NCBI GenBank assembly: GCA_947044405.1
Contig: CAMRHE010000323.1
Coordinates: 1,788,501-1,852,500, forward strand
DNA length: 64,000 nucleotides
Direction: 5' to 3'
Source: Leptodactylus fallax
Taxonomy: Eukaryota; Chordata; Amphibia; Anura; Leptodactylidae
Program-made: the position numbers and the translations under genes
Shown: positions 31,521 to 43,297 of the stretch, piece after piece
How positions within the stretch are numbered: the first letter of the stretch is position 1
Layout: each line of letters begins with the position of its first letter
Notes under the pieces: model-generated
Databases searched by the model: none
What the model was told of the DNA's origin: nothing
What the model saw: only the letters and a program-made list of their open reading frames with translations

Positions 31521-31811
31521 ACTGTTTCTGCAAAACTGCAGAACTAATCTAAAAGTTGACCTTCCAAGACCTTACACTGTGAGCTTGATGTCTCCAAAGG
31601 TCCTGCAAGCTGCACCAACTACTGCTGACAATACAGGGGAATGTATTGGAGGCATGGTGACCTGACTGTGAGAGAGGGGAGAACTGTGGGCAGTATGTGA
31701 GAGGGGGGCAATAGAGAACAGATGTGAGAGGCAGAGGAGGAACAAAGAGTTAGAAGAAGAGGTAGGTCAGAAGAACAGGTGGTGGGACTTTGATGAATCT
31801 GTGATCCTATG
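31521..31811. other. Unique sequence
   Basis: Purine-rich stretch (31660-31790, many 'gagaggggg' and 'aagaacagg' words); no gene or transposon end seen. Confidence 0.45.
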
Positions 31812-32310
31812 CAGGGACGTAAATACTGGGGTACCAGCTGCCACAGGACCCTCTTTTCAGACCCCTGAGTATAACGATTGGAGGCCCAGGGGAGGTGAGG
31901 GAATATAAAAAAACAACGTTACTTACCTCTCCCGCTGCTCCAGCAGGCTTCGGGCCTGTTTGGTGACAACCCAGACATCAGCCAACGTCATTAGGCGTTG
32001 CAACGCCAGCCTGGCTCACGCAAGAACTGGTCCAACATTGAAGATGGCCGAAGTAGCGGGGAATGCATCGGAGACAGGAAGAGGTAAGTAACATTGTTTT
32101 TTTGCTTTTTTTTTGTATGCTCCCCTGGGTCTCCATTCATTATACTCTGGGGTCCACAATGGGGCATAACACAGTGTGCAGGGGCCACTATGGGGCATAA
32201 TACTGTGTGCAGGGGCCACTATGGGGCATAATACTGTGTGCAGGGGCCACTATGGGGCATAATACTGTGTGCAGGAGCCACTATGGGGCATAATAGTGTG
32301 CACAGGAATG
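31812..32310. mobile_element. Partial hAT-like element hAT-3 with palindromic MITE E and inverted minisatellite
   Basis: The left terminus candidate 'cagggacgtaaatactgggg' at 31812 is followed by MITE copy E (31846-32153; left palindrome reduced to 'ctcttttcagacccctgagt', right end 'ttatactctggggtc') and then four to five 31-bp minisatellite units in inverted orientation (32155-32300, 'tatggggcataatactgtgt' 'gcaggggccac'). No right terminus was found, so the outer assignment is tentative; the module itself is clear. Confidence 0.55.
32155..32300. repeat. 31-bp minisatellite, inverted copy
   Basis: About 4.5 units of the reverse complement of the 9130 and 15128 arrays, directly abutting MITE copy E. 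Confidence 0.85.
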
Positions 32311-33585
32311 TGTGGGGAGGGGTTTGAGGGGCAGTCCAGGGGGGTTGGGGGCCCCTACAGTTAATAACAGCCCCACCCCCATACATAGGTAATGTTATTA
32401 ACTGGAAGGGCACTATAACTGTAATAGTGCCCTAGTAGTGCCCCCACAGGTAATATTATCTGTGTGTATGGGGGGACTATTACAGTAATAGTTCCCCCTG
32501 AGTGATGGTCCTCCCTGCCCTACCTATTCTTTATTAAGGGATCTCTCTCCATATCAGCCCTAATTGAGTGAGGGCCCCAGCTCTACCCTTTCTTTAATTA
32601 AGGGAATCATCCATATACCAATAAGTTATGGCTAATATATATGGAGAGAGATAAATGTATACATGTAGTTGTCACTCCTATGTCATACCACATTGCATAC
32701 TACAATCTATTTTGCTATATGACACATTTAGCTCTGCTACATCTGTAAAACCCCACAGAACACATTACATTGCTGACGCCAGCGGCCGTCTTTTCCCTTT
32801 GCAGCTCTTGAATTACCGTCACTTTCCAGCAGGTCTTCAGAAACCTAATCCGAGAACACAATGGCTCACGCCACACACAAAGGGGAATCGTCGAGCTTTA
32901 AAGTACATAAAGACAATGCACGTTTGGTGGACCCCACTGTTGTCCTACTAGAACGCGGCTTATAACATGGAGGCGGCCGCTGCTAAGGAACCATAGGTGA
33001 TAAGCGGAGACTTGAAGTCTTAGGATGGTGATTTCTTGTTACAAACCCTGATCTAAATTGAAAAGTATACTAATAGCGGTGGCGAAAAAAAAAGGGAAAA
33101 AAGTGCGAATTTCATTTAATGATCAGTGGTTCAATCTTCCGTCTTGGCGGTTTCAGGCGGCCGCTCTTCTTTATTAGGGTAATCAGTAAGTGAATACCAG
33201 CTGAGACACTGATCAAATCAAAAAGACTTCCGCACAGTACGGAAGCGAAATGTCCGGCGCACGCCACAATCACACTTATTAGGCTCTAGTCGTTCTGTGC
33301 TATTGAGTCATTTGCATTGTTATCCGTATGATTGTATTTAATCTAGAAATCAGATACTTCTACCGTCGGCTGCATATTGATTTATGGAGCCGCGCAATCA
33401 GATATGGCAGCTAATGAGGATGAAAGAATTTCTATATACTGTATACAATTCTTAGGACATGACGGGTTTGTAAAGAGGGATTGCAAGCTGGCTTGATGTG
33501 AACCATTTTGTGGGCTGAACTAAAGTTTAGGAGGGAAAAAAAAATAACATCCGGCTTATAATGGGTTCATTGGTCACATTCAAAA
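32311..33585. other. Unique sequence, no gene seen
   Basis: 32390-32500 has 'taatagtgccc' and 'taatattatctgtgtg' words, possibly residual hAT interior. 33000-33450 looks single-copy and includes overlapping octamer and SOX-like sites (ATTTGCATTGTTAT, 33310-33323). No convincing exon. Confidence 0.4.
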
Positions 33586-34142
33586 AAATGGTGCTGAGTT
33601 GCAATACAAAGCACAGCCACTATACGATGTGTGGCGCTGTGCTTGGCAAATAGTGAATAAGCCAAAGCAATCAATATCATAGTTCTGGACAAGCCCGTTG
33701 AGGTTGGGGGTCTTGATCTGGTAGTACATGGTGGAGTAGGCTCAGCGTAAAAGTGGTTGAAAAAAAGCTGGCAAGAGGTTTAATATGGGTTAAAAGAATT
33801 TAAAGATGATTCACCACCACTTTTGTTCTGGTCACTCTCAACTTACAAGAAATGCTGCTCAGCCAATCACTGGTCGAGCAGAGTTGTCTGTCAGGGAAAA
33901 AAATTAACAGCCGACTCCTGGGGTCCATCACGTCTAATGGTCATATGATCATGCAGTAGCTCAGTTGCATTCAAATAAATGGTGCTGAGCTGCAATACCA
34001 AGCACAGCCACTACACAATGTGTGGTGCTGTGCTTGGTAAGTAGTAAAGAGGTCACAGCAATGAATATCATAGTCCTCAACAACCCCTTTAAGGTTGGAG
34101 GTATTAATCTGGCAGAACATGGTGGAATAGGCTCAGCACCCA
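33586..34142. repeat. Direct repeat pair, about 165 bp each, about 375 bp apart
   Basis: 'atggtgctgagttgcaatac' ... 'ggtggagtaggctcagc' (33590-33750) recurs as 'atggtgctgagctgcaatac' ... 'ggtggaataggctcagc' (33980-34136) with moderate divergence. The second copy contains 'caacaacccctttaagg', a Kolobok/T2-type end, so this is probably duplicated MITE sequence. Confidence 0.65.
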
Positions 34143-34432
34143 GGATAACCGCTGGCCTCTGATTGGGCTTTAGTGGTGACATGGGAACGCTGAGTGTCAT
34201 GACGTCACCAGGAGAGCGCTGGACGCCACAAGGAGGCCAAAAAGAGATAAGGGAAGGTGAGTATAAATGTTTTTTTATTTTTCACCTCCACTGGGCCTCC
34301 ACCTATTATACTCTGGGGTCTGGAGAGACCCCACAGTATAATGCCGTGGTAATTTTAGTTGAATCGAATATTGGAATATGGAATATTTGTGTCAAATCTG
34401 CCTTGGAACGAGCCGGCCTGCCCATCTCTATC
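34143..34432. mobile_element. Palindromic MITE copy F, with hAT-type right end
   Basis: The right palindrome is 'attatactctggggtctgga' with 'gagaccccacagtataat' (34305-34342). The interior has TGACGTCA (34200-34207) and 'aaggtgagtataaatg'. It continues to 'cctgcccatctcta' at 34430, the inverse of the TAGAGATGGGC hAT terminus seen at 39668 and 62026. The left end is missing. Confidence 0.6.
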
Positions 34433-35106
34433 CAATACATTTCACATTAAAAAAAACACATGGAAAATAACCACAGAGACACATAGCTGTGCATAGGAGC
34501 TGTATACGCCCAATTCTAGATTATTTCTATTGAAGATTATTTCCATAATTTCTATTGTATTTTATACTTCACATAACGTGACTATACGACGTCTACTCTG
34601 TAACGTAACCCATATCCTACCACCCTTCCCTATGAGCTGGGTGAACATATCTGACAAATGTCATTATGACCACTTTTTCGGCTTTCTGCTTTAACCCTTT
34701 CACTAGATTGTACCAATTTAGGAGTCCCCTCGACATAACCCTGTGAATAACTGACAAAAATGAGCCGGTAATTGCATAATTACTTAGTACTTATGAAGTG
34801 TTTGAGAATGCCGCAAGTCAGTGTGTTTACCCGGGTCTGTCTCCACGGGCGCAGCGAAAATTACTATCTCTATAGCTTTAAAACAGTGGGAAATCTCAAT
34901 AAATAGAAATAGATCTTCGGCGGAGCTGCAATTAAAGGCAATTATGTATTTTCCCCACTCTGGAAACCTTAGAGCTCGGATTGAAAAAGTGAAAGTGGCG
35001 AAAACCTGTAAGTGCCAATTCAAAGGCCTAGATTCTGACAGGGATATTGATGGCCTCTTATTGTCATACTTATCCTGGTATGAATACGGTATAGAGGTAG
35101 CATATA
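34433..35106. other. Unique sequence, no gene established
   Basis: 34790-35050 is non-repetitive with balanced composition. A 121-codon plus ORF runs from here into the MITE at 35107, so it is not a gene. Confidence 0.4.
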
Positions 35107-35734
35107 TAGATGGGCGAACGTCTCAAGATTCGTTTCATTTCGTGTTTGGGTCCCTCATTTGTTTCGGGTCCAACGAGACTGGATAGAAATGGAAATGAAA
35201 TTATTATAGTGTGGGGTCTCTTCCAACCTCAGAGTATAATGGGGGGGGGGGGGGGGGTGTTAAAAATAAAAAACATTTATACTCACCTTCCGTTACCTCA
35301 GTTGGGCCTCCTTATGGCATCTTGTGCTCTCCTGGTGACGTCGTACACCCAGCGTCACTTCTGAGGCCCAATCTCATAGGCACATTGAGGGTAATGATGC
35401 TCGGCATAACCATGTGACCGCTGTGGCCTAATCACAGGCTTCAGTGGTAGCCCCAGGAGCATGACATCACCAAGGAGACCTAGAGAGCACTGGACACTGC
35501 TAGGAGGCCCAAAACAGGTGAGGGAAGGTGAGTATAAATGTTTGTTTATTTTTTTTACCTCCTCTAGACCTCTACCTATTATACTCTGGGTCTGAAGAGA
35601 CTCTAGAGGATAATTATCTACTGCAATGCATGTCGTAGCAGCCATTTTAGTTTATCCGAGACAAATCTCCAATTTTTTGGTTTTGTACAATTTGGAATAT
35701 TCAGGTCGAATCCCAATCAGAGTGAATCGCCCAG
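35107..35734. mobile_element. hAT MITE 'TAGAGATGGGCGAA' with palindromic copy G inside
   Basis: The left end is 'tagatgggcgaacgtctcaa'. The palindromic segment is 35199-35615: left 'attattatagtgtggggtct', a G-run of about 17 (35240-35257), paired 'atttatactcacctt' and 'aaggtgagtataaat', right 'ttatactctgggtctgaaga'. It then has 'gccattttagtttatccgag' and 'gtgaatcgccca', the decayed right end. The same outer and inner parts are combined at 39668 and 62026. Confidence 0.65.
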
Positions 35735-36050
35735 GGGAGGTGAGGAAAAATCAATAATTATACTAATCTTTCCTCACCTCTTCTGAACTTCCTTGCAGCG
35801 TCCAGTGGTCCATCATTGTCTTCTTTAGGCCTCTGCCTAATGTCACATTCCCTGAGGTCACCACCAAGGTCTCTGATTGGGCCAAAGCCTCATGACGTCA
35901 GTGTGCCCCACATGACCGCTGAAGCCTCACTTCCTTTGGGCTTCCTCCAGCGCTATACTGGTGATGTCACTTGCCCAGGGTCACCGATGAGACCAGTAAT
36001 TGGGCCACCAGCGGTCATATGAGCATGCCGAGCGTCATGATGCTTGAAGT
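35735..36050. repeat. Decayed palindromic-MITE interior
   Basis: 'ctttcctcacctcttctgaa', 'tctctgattgggcc', 'catgacgtcagtg' (TGACGTCA at 35893-35900) and 'gagcatgccgagcgtcatga' follow the same order as copies F, G and I. No terminal palindromes. Confidence 0.5.
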
Positions 36051-37433
36051 GCCCATGTCACTGCTCCTCATGTTCACCTCAACCTCTATTGAAAGTAGTA
36101 GAGATCATTCACTAGAGTAACAGCCTTCCATACTCTGTTTCTTAGGTTCAAATCCCGGCAGATAAAATTTCAGGGGACTGAAAGTTTCCCTAAGGCCTTG
36201 TTGTGACTTATAGTTCTGGCAGCCCCATAGAAGTGAATGGAACGCCATTAGCAAGGAGGCAATAGAGGGACTCCTGGTCACTGGTGGACCAGATGATCGG
36301 GCTCACAGTATTCTGTAGATACTTATCCCCTGTCCTGTTATGTGTCCATAATATTCACTATACTGAAATGACGTCACAGAGCAGCAAATACCAATGAGCT
36401 GGGGAAAGTGACTATTCATCGGGCATCCGTCGACATGCCTGCATGTTCACATTGTGTGGTGTTAGCCTCAAGGGATTAAAGTAGTTGTAGAAAGTACGCA
36501 AACTTGTTTTTGGAGCCCACTTGGGAAGCCTTTTAGGAAAAAGGCTTTTAGGAAATTGAGGTACAAATTTATGTTTTTTTTTAAGTCTTTAGATATTATA
36601 TATAGATATTAAATGTACAGCCCAGCAACAAACACCACTAGTCCTGTGTATTTTTGTGATTCTGGATCTCTAAAATGAATTATATTGCTATATTGCTCAA
36701 TGAGGGAATAGAATCTCGAAGTTTTTGTATTTTTGAGTAAGGAATACAAATAAAATTCCCTAGTAAAAAAGAGGAATTTACTGCTAGTGCCACCTATTGG
36801 AAGAAGCTCCCTTTAGATTAATACCTGGTTTTCAAAGGAACCTAGGGACATAATCTGGGAATAATAGCCAAGCCAGTCTACCTCCTCCTGAAGGAAGAGG
36901 TTCCCATGGAATGAGAGCCATTACCCCTTCTGAGCTATATTGAGTGAATCCTCGAGCACTCGGTGTCCTGTGCGATTCATGTCGAGTGGGCAGTAGACCC
37001 GGGAAGCCATCATTCTGTATAATGTCATAACAATGAATGAGGATGTTTTTATAGCGATTTTCTTGCTGACTTGCTGGCTTTTAATGTGAATACTGAATGC
37101 GGGTGCTGTATTTTTTGAGGATTCGGTTCCCATAGTATGGGAGAGATGACTTTCTTGTCCTCAGATGGATGTGGACGTCTACGGTTCATTTAGTCAATGC
37201 AATCTGTTTTGGGTATGAAGAACAATTCACCTAAAACTTACTGTACATTATGTGACGGTATTATATGTTTTATGACTACGGTATTATATGTTCTGTGACT
37301 GCCCATTGTCTTCCTAAAACGTTATCCTAATGAAGATAGAACAAAGCATAGCAAGTCTCCCACGATATCTTGTTCGTACTACTGTATATATTGTCACATG
37401 AGGGTGTCCTGGATGGTCATGGAAGTCGTCCTA
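36051..37433. other. Mostly unique sequence; repeat fragment at 36770-36930
   Basis: 36770-36930 ('gccacctattggaagaagct', 'cctgaaggaagaggttccca') matches the family at 29100. A TGACGTCA is at 36369-36376. No gene recognised. Confidence 0.4.
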
Positions 37434-37564
37434 CTAAAGGGGTTTTCTAGCCCCAAATCAATTTGACCTATCCTGCCTGCACCGCCCGCCCACTAGTAGC
37501 TTCCAGCACCTGTGGATAGGTCATCAGTATGATAAATCGATTTGGGGCCAGAAAACCCCTTTAA
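37434..37564. mobile_element. Short Kolobok/T2-like MITE M3 (131 bp)
   Basis: 'ctaaaggggttttctagccc' 'caaatc' is mirrored by 'gatttggggccagaaaaccc' 'ctttaa'. A second stem pairs 'gacctatcc' with 'ggataggtc'. The left TTAA has become CTAA. Confidence 0.8.
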
Positions 37565-37722
37565 GGAACTCTTTGGACCAAAGTGCTGCATTGTATTATA
37601 TTTAGTATATTGCATACATTTACAAAGATGAATCTGAGATATGAAATTATGTTTCTTGCAGTGTTTACACTACAAAACGACAATGACCAATTGGCATACC
37701 TATAGTATGTCAAAGTTCTACT

Positions 37723-37892
37723 TTAAAGGGGTTGTGCAGAACTCAAAAACATGACTGCTTTCTTCTTCTCAGGAAGTGACATAAAGTGAATGGGACTGAG
37801 CTGAAGCATGGCCATGTGACCAACGGAAATGATGTCACTTCCTGAGAAGAATAAAGCAGCCATGTTTTCAAAGTTCTGCACAACCCCTTTAA
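37723..37892. mobile_element. Short Kolobok/T2-like MITE M4 (170 bp), near-complete palindrome
   Basis: TTAAAGGGGTTGTGCAGAAC at 37723 mirrors 'gttctgcacaacccctttaa' ending at 37892. Further pairs: 'aaacatgactgctttcttct' with 'agaataaagcagccatgttt', and 'tctcaggaagtgacat' with 'atgtcacttcctgaga'. TTAA is intact at both ends. Confidence 0.9.
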
Positions 37893-38974
37893 GTCCCTCC
37901 TAGCTAGGTCTGTGTACGGTTGTGAGCATTAGATTGTAGTTCTTTGCGGTTATGTGTGTGTTGTATTGAAAAGTTTGTTACTGGGTGATCATAGAGAGAA
38001 CTCTGCAGCCCATAGTATTACAACTGCATGGCCCTCTCTATCCTTACTCTGCACTCATCTCTACAGTGTGGTCCCTGTTAATTTTCTAGTCCTGAATTAC
38101 AAAATAGAAGCTTAGAGGGGTCAAATAGTGAGAAAAGTTTTTGCTTTTTATGATGCAGAAGAGATAAAACTTGTTTATCAGATGAAAAGAATATTAGGGT
38201 GGACTATGACTATTAGAATGGTGATGAGTCTGAAATTCAGACTGAGATTTAATTCCATTTAATCATATCAATTAGTGCTGGTCATAAATTTTCTCTAGAG
38301 TGATCACTACAGGTGAAATCTGGTATTACATTTTGGCCATCAAAATGAATGGCCAATTGTGTAACATGGAAAGTAGAGGGCAGGAGTTTGTGACAGGAGA
38401 ACCAATACTAAACTGGTATTAATGACTCTGCTCCGTAAGAGGTCCTAATTGAAGACTCCCCCGTCTTCCCCCATGATATCCATATAGGATATAAGAAAAA
38501 GGAATGTTATTTATATTACGTTTGCCCTGGGGTGGAAAGTATCAGCACTGCACATCACATTTAATATCAGGTACAGTAGTAGCGCCGTATTCAGATCAAT
38601 ATATATGTCAAGTCAATTATAAAGTTTACCGGCACAAAAATTATGTAAGTTTTTGTAGAGAAAATACAACAGGAACAAGAAATGATCTATTGATTATACT
38701 TCACAGACTATGAAGCATCAAACATGAATAACTCTTATTTCTATCAAACTGCCCGAGATGTGGAGCGTAAAAGTATTACAAGGAGCCCGTGTCCACGCTG
38801 TGTGTATGTCCACAATACAATCTATTCTTTGGTCTCACCATCACAGCTCCTTTTAACTCAATAAAATATCATTATTGTACAACTCCAATTCCAAAAAAAT
38901 TGGCCTGCTGTGTAAAATGTAAAGACAACAAGAAGGCAATGATTTGGAAATATCATATAACATATTTTATTCAC
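37893..38974. other. Unique sequence, no gene seen
   Basis: AT-rich; short ORFs only. The end (38880-38975) leads into the minisatellite. Confidence 0.45.
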
Positions 38975-39520
38975 AATAGAACACGTATCAGAAGGTGAAA
39001 GTTACACAATAGAACATCGAAGACATATCAGAAGGGGAAATGTACACAGCAGAACTCATATCAGAGGGTGAAAATTATACAACATAGAACACATATCAGA
39101 AGGTGAAAGTTACACAATAGAACATAGAACACATATCAGAAGGTGAAAGTTACAAAATAGAACACATATCAGAAGGGGAAAGGTACACAACAGAACTCAT
39201 ATCAGAGGGTGAAAGTTATACAACATAGAACACATATCAGTAGGCAAAAGTTACACAATAGAAAACAGAACACATATCAGAAGGTGAAAGTTACACAATG
39301 CAACATAGAACACATATCAGAAGTTGAAAGTTACACAATAGAATATAGAATACATATCAGTAGGCAAAAGTTACACAATAGAACATAGAACACATATCAG
39401 AAGGTGAAAGTTATACAACAGAACACATATCAGAGGGTGAAAGTTACACAATAGAATATAGAACACATATCAGAAGGGGAAAGTTACACAACAGAACTCA
39501 TATCAGAAGGTGAAAGGTTA
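38975..39520. repeat. 33-bp minisatellite with 41-bp higher-order variants
   Basis: Unit 'agaacacatatcagaaggtg' 'aaagttacacaat', sometimes with an extra 'agaacat'. About 14-15 units. A sub-variant, 'aggggaaaggtacacaacag' 'aactcatatcagagggtg', recurs at 39031 and 39174, suggesting blocks were duplicated together. Confidence 0.85.
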
Positions 39521-39659
39521 TATCATGGGTTTTCCTAATCAGACAACCCCTATACAGTTTAGTTCTGATGCTGCCTCCTGGTGCAGAGACATTGTAGATA
39601 ACCTAGTTATAGCCCTTAAGAGGGAGGTCGTCTATCAAGATCCTCATCTTTTTACCAGA

Positions 39660-39914
39660 GAGGAGAGCAGAGATGGGCGAATCTCCCAACATTTGCTTTG
39701 TTTCGGGTGGCTCGGGTCCCTGAGTATTTTCAGATCGAACAAATTCCAACACCTTCCCTGGTTCTCCACCTATTGGAGAACCCTAGAGTATAATAATTTA
39801 CCGCAATGTATGTCGCGGCTGCCATTTTAGTTCAGTCGAGACTAATCCATCGTTTGGCATATTCATGTGAAGCCCAGCTTGGAACGAATGAATTTGCCCA
39901 TCTCTTGAGGAGAA
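39660..39914. mobile_element. hAT MITE 'TAGAGATGGGCGAA', short copy H
   Basis: 'cagagatgggcgaatctccc' at 39668 mirrors 'tttgcccatctcttg'. A probable 8-bp duplication is gaggagag (39660-39667) against gaggagaa (39907-39914). The interior keeps a remnant of the palindromic segment ('accctagagtataataattt') and 'gccattttagttcagtcgag', found in the same place in copies G and I. Confidence 0.75.
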
Positions 39915-40767
39915 CAGTTACAAAGATCATCTCTTGCTTTGGAGGACCTGTCCACCAGACAATACATTAATTTCAAAGGACAATGTGTAATGCTTTATTT
40001 CTCCTGTGGGGGCACTGCGGTAAAATGAAACACTTACTTCTAGATTATGTCTGGGGGGTCCCAGCAGGAAGGCACTTTCCTAACAGGACCTTTCTGACAT
40101 GTAAACCCCTTTAAAATGTCATTAATGGCCCAGAAATCCCATAACGGGTCACGTGCTCAGTCTCTATGTGTGTAATAATTGTACCGCTCCGTTGTGTCTT
40201 TTACAATGAGAGATGTGTACGCATATAATGCTATAGTGAGTAATACAAGGCTACACATTATTTTATTATTTCTCATTCGGAGTGTTTTTATAGAACATCA
40301 GGGTTAAGGCCGCTAACTTCTATCAACACAAATGTGATGAAAGTAAAGTTAATGAGAGTGCCTGCGCTGGGCGACTTTTCTCACCGAGCCCGGAGAGCTT
40401 GACAAGGTCTGTCTGATTATTCTTCTTAATGAAACAGCTGAATTGATACACATGGATTGATTAATAGAGAGTACACACTTGATCCAGAGGGCTCGGCGTG
40501 ATGAATAGATGCACATGGCTTCATACTGGCGGCATTCTGGTTTGTTTACAAGACTGCGCTATGAGCCGATATTCCCACAAATGTGACTTTGCTTCAGCTG
40601 CAGATCCAGCTTTGATCTAAATCCTCAATACACAATAACATCTATAGAACTCTATGGCGTTTTATAATTCTATCAAGTAGAATATTATTAGCTACATATG
40701 TGGCAGATCCGAGTTTATCGTTTCACACGTCGCATTGTGCTATCATGGTTTTGCTATATTGTCCTAA
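39915..40767. other. Unique sequence, candidate conserved non-coding region at 40270-40700
   Basis: It is non-repetitive, with a homeodomain-type TGATTAAT at 40458-40465, several TTAAT sites and CAGCTG E-boxes. No ORF or splice-framed exon was seen. Regulatory function is a guess from composition only. Confidence 0.3.
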
Positions 40768-42400
40768 TAAAGTGCCTTGCGAAAGTATTCGGCCCCCTTG
40801 AACTTTTCAACCTTTTGCCACATTTCAGGCTTCAAACATAAAGATATCAAATATTAATTTTTTGGTGAAGAATCAATAACAAGTGGGACACAATTGTGAA
40901 GTGGAACAAAATTTATTGGTTATTTTAAACTTTTGTAAAAAATAAAAAACTGAAAAGTGGGGCATGCAATATTATTCGGCCCCCTTAAGTTAATACTTTG
41001 TAGCGCCACCTTTTGCTGCGATTACAGCTGCAAGTCGCTTGGGGTATGTCTCTATCAGTTTTGCACATCGAGAGACTGAAATTCTTGCCCATTCTTCCTT
41101 GGAAAACAGCTGGAGCTCAGTGAGGTTGGATGGAGAGCGTTTGTGAACAGCAGTTTTCAGCTCTTTCCACAGATTCTCGATTGGATTCAGGTCTAGACTT
41201 TGACTTGGCCATTCTAACACCTGGATACGTTTATTTGTGAACCATTCCATTGTAGATTTTGCTTTATGTTTAGGATCATTGTCTTGTTGGAAGATAAATC
41301 TCCGTCCCAGTCTCAGGTCTTTTGCAGACTCCAACAGGTTTTCTTCCAGAATGGTCCTGTATTTGGCTCCATCCATCTTCCCATCATTTTCCTCTTCCCT
41401 GTCCCTGCTGAAGAAAAGCAGGCCCAAACCATGATGCTGCCACCACCATGTGTGACAGTGGGGATGGTGTGTTCAAGGGGATGAGCTGTGTTGCTTTTAC
41501 GCCAATCATATCGTTTTGCATTGTGGCCAAAAAGTTGAATTTTGGTTTCATCTGACCAGAGCACCTTCTTCCACATGTTTGGTGTGTCTCCCAGGTGGCT
41601 TGTGGCAAACTTTAAACAAGACTTTTTCTGGATATCTTTGAGAAATGGCTTTCTTCTTGCCACTCTTCCATAAAGGCCAGATTTGTGCAGTGTACGACTG
41701 ATTGTTGTCCTATGGACAGACTCTCCCACCTCAGCTGTAGATCTCTGCAGTTCATCCAGAGTGATCATGGGCCTCTTGGCTGCATCTCTGATCAGTCTTC
41801 TCCTTGTTTGAGATGAAAGTTTAGAGGGACGGCCGGGTCTTGGTAGATTTGCAGTGGTCTGATACTCCTTCCATTTCAATATGATCGCTTGCACAGTGCT
41901 CCTTGGGATGTTTAAAGTTTGGGAAATCTTTTTGTATCCAAATCGAGCTTTAAACTTCTCCACAACAGTATCACGGACCTGCCTGGTGTGTTCCTTGGTC
42001 TTCATGATGTTCTCTGCGCTTTAAACAGAACCCTGAGACTATCACAGAGCAGGTGCATTTATACGGAGACTTGATTACACACAGGTGGATTATATTTATC
42101 ATCATCAGTCATTTAGGACAACATTGGATCATTCTGAGATCCTCACTGAACTTCTGGAGTGAGTTTGCTGCACTGAAAGTAAAGGGGCCGAATAATATTG
42201 CACGCCCCACTTTTCAGTTTTTTATTTTTTTACAAAAGTTTAAAATAAGCAATAAATTTCATTCCACTTCACAATTGTGTCCCACTTGTTGTTGATTCTT
42301 CACCAAAAAATTAAAATTTTATATCCTTATGTTTGAAGCCTGAAATGTGGCAAAAGGTTGAAAAGTTCAAGGGGGCCGAATACTTTCGCAAGGCACTGTA
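40768..42400 (-). mobile_element. Tc1-like transposon Tc1-C, nearly intact, TA-flanked
   Basis: The element is 40770-42398 (1629 bp) between TA at 40768-40769 and 42399-42400. Inverted repeats of about 220 bp start '(c)agtgccttgcgaaagtatt'; the left first base is A instead of C. Each repeat has a direct repeat of 'tattcggccccctt' at its outer and inner ends, the IR/DR plan of transposase binding sites. The transposase is on the minus strand. Confidence 0.92.
40990..42005 (-). pseudogene. Tc1-like transposase (DD34E), one apparent frameshift
   Basis: It starts MKTKEHTRQVRDTVVEKFKA at 42005. The first HTH is FGYKKISQTLNIPRSTVQAI, then GRPSKLS, then the second HTH with VHRTTISRTLHKSGLYG. First catalytic Asp in [33 protein letters not shown] follows. 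The frame then changes by one base near 41390-41405, and the second frame continues [34 protein letters not shown] (second Asp) and [13 protein letters not shown] (Glu, 34 residues on) to the normal end KGGATKY at 40990. No internal stop was seen on either side of the single shift. This is the best-preserved transposase in the window; a sequencing error could even account for the shift. Confidence 0.9.
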
Positions 42401-43297
42401 TCTGGAGTCATTGAGGTGTAGAAGGATTACATGACAAATTTAGCTCTGCTACATTCACCTCATTACCTTTGCTCTGTTAACTTGTGGAAGTAAAGGCAAG
42501 GTGGGCTAAGGGATTCGGGGGTGGTCTACAGGGTCTCCTTTTATCTATTGCAGACAGTAGGGACCAATGGAGAACCTTTGCCCTTTTCAACACTCATAAA
42601 ACCCCCTAACATCAACCACAATACCCATAATGTCATCCATAATGCCCCATAATGTCATTCCCGATGGTCTTCCATAATTTCTTACCCAGATATATTAGCA
42701 ATCTCTCTATTTTTTTCATACCCAGCAATATATAACTTTCACGTAGTTGCCCCAGAGAGGGGAACATAACATAGGCACCCACCACATATAAGAAAAATCA
42801 TCCCCAATCTATTGGATTAATCCAATAGAGCGCAATTTGTATCTCTCCCAGATTTTGTTCAGTTCTACGGGGTTCTGATATTAATATAGGGGATGTGTCT
42901 GCCTGGGGTCTGAAACTAATTTGGGAATCTGGAATTTAATATAGTGGGCTAATCTGGGGTCTCACATTAATTTATGGGGTTTGAATATATTTAGAGGGTA
43001 TATATTTAGCCATACTGTTTTATGTAAACCACGAGCCTCCAAAAAGACCACTCCCATTTACTTAAATCGTTGATTTTTTTGCCCTATGTCATTGTCATGA
43101 TGAGATTACCTGTTCACAGGCATCTGTAGCAAAAGAAGAGAGGAGGACTGAAGCACTGAGGGAATGGTATTATATTATGGTTAAAGTGCAGGGAATAATT
43201 CAGGTGCCATTGTGGCTGACATTAGGGGTATTGTGGCTGACACCAGGGAAATTCATATTAACACTGGGATGCATTGTGCCCAACTCTGGATACTCAC
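42401..43297. other. Unique sequence, no gene seen
   Basis: 42590-42680 has loose 'cccataatgtcat' repeats. The rest is AT-rich with no recognisable feature. Confidence 0.45.

Noticed and set aside
34821..35186. 121-codon plus-strand ORF
   Set aside because: It runs from unique sequence into the hAT MITE end at 35107, so its C-terminus is transposon DNA.
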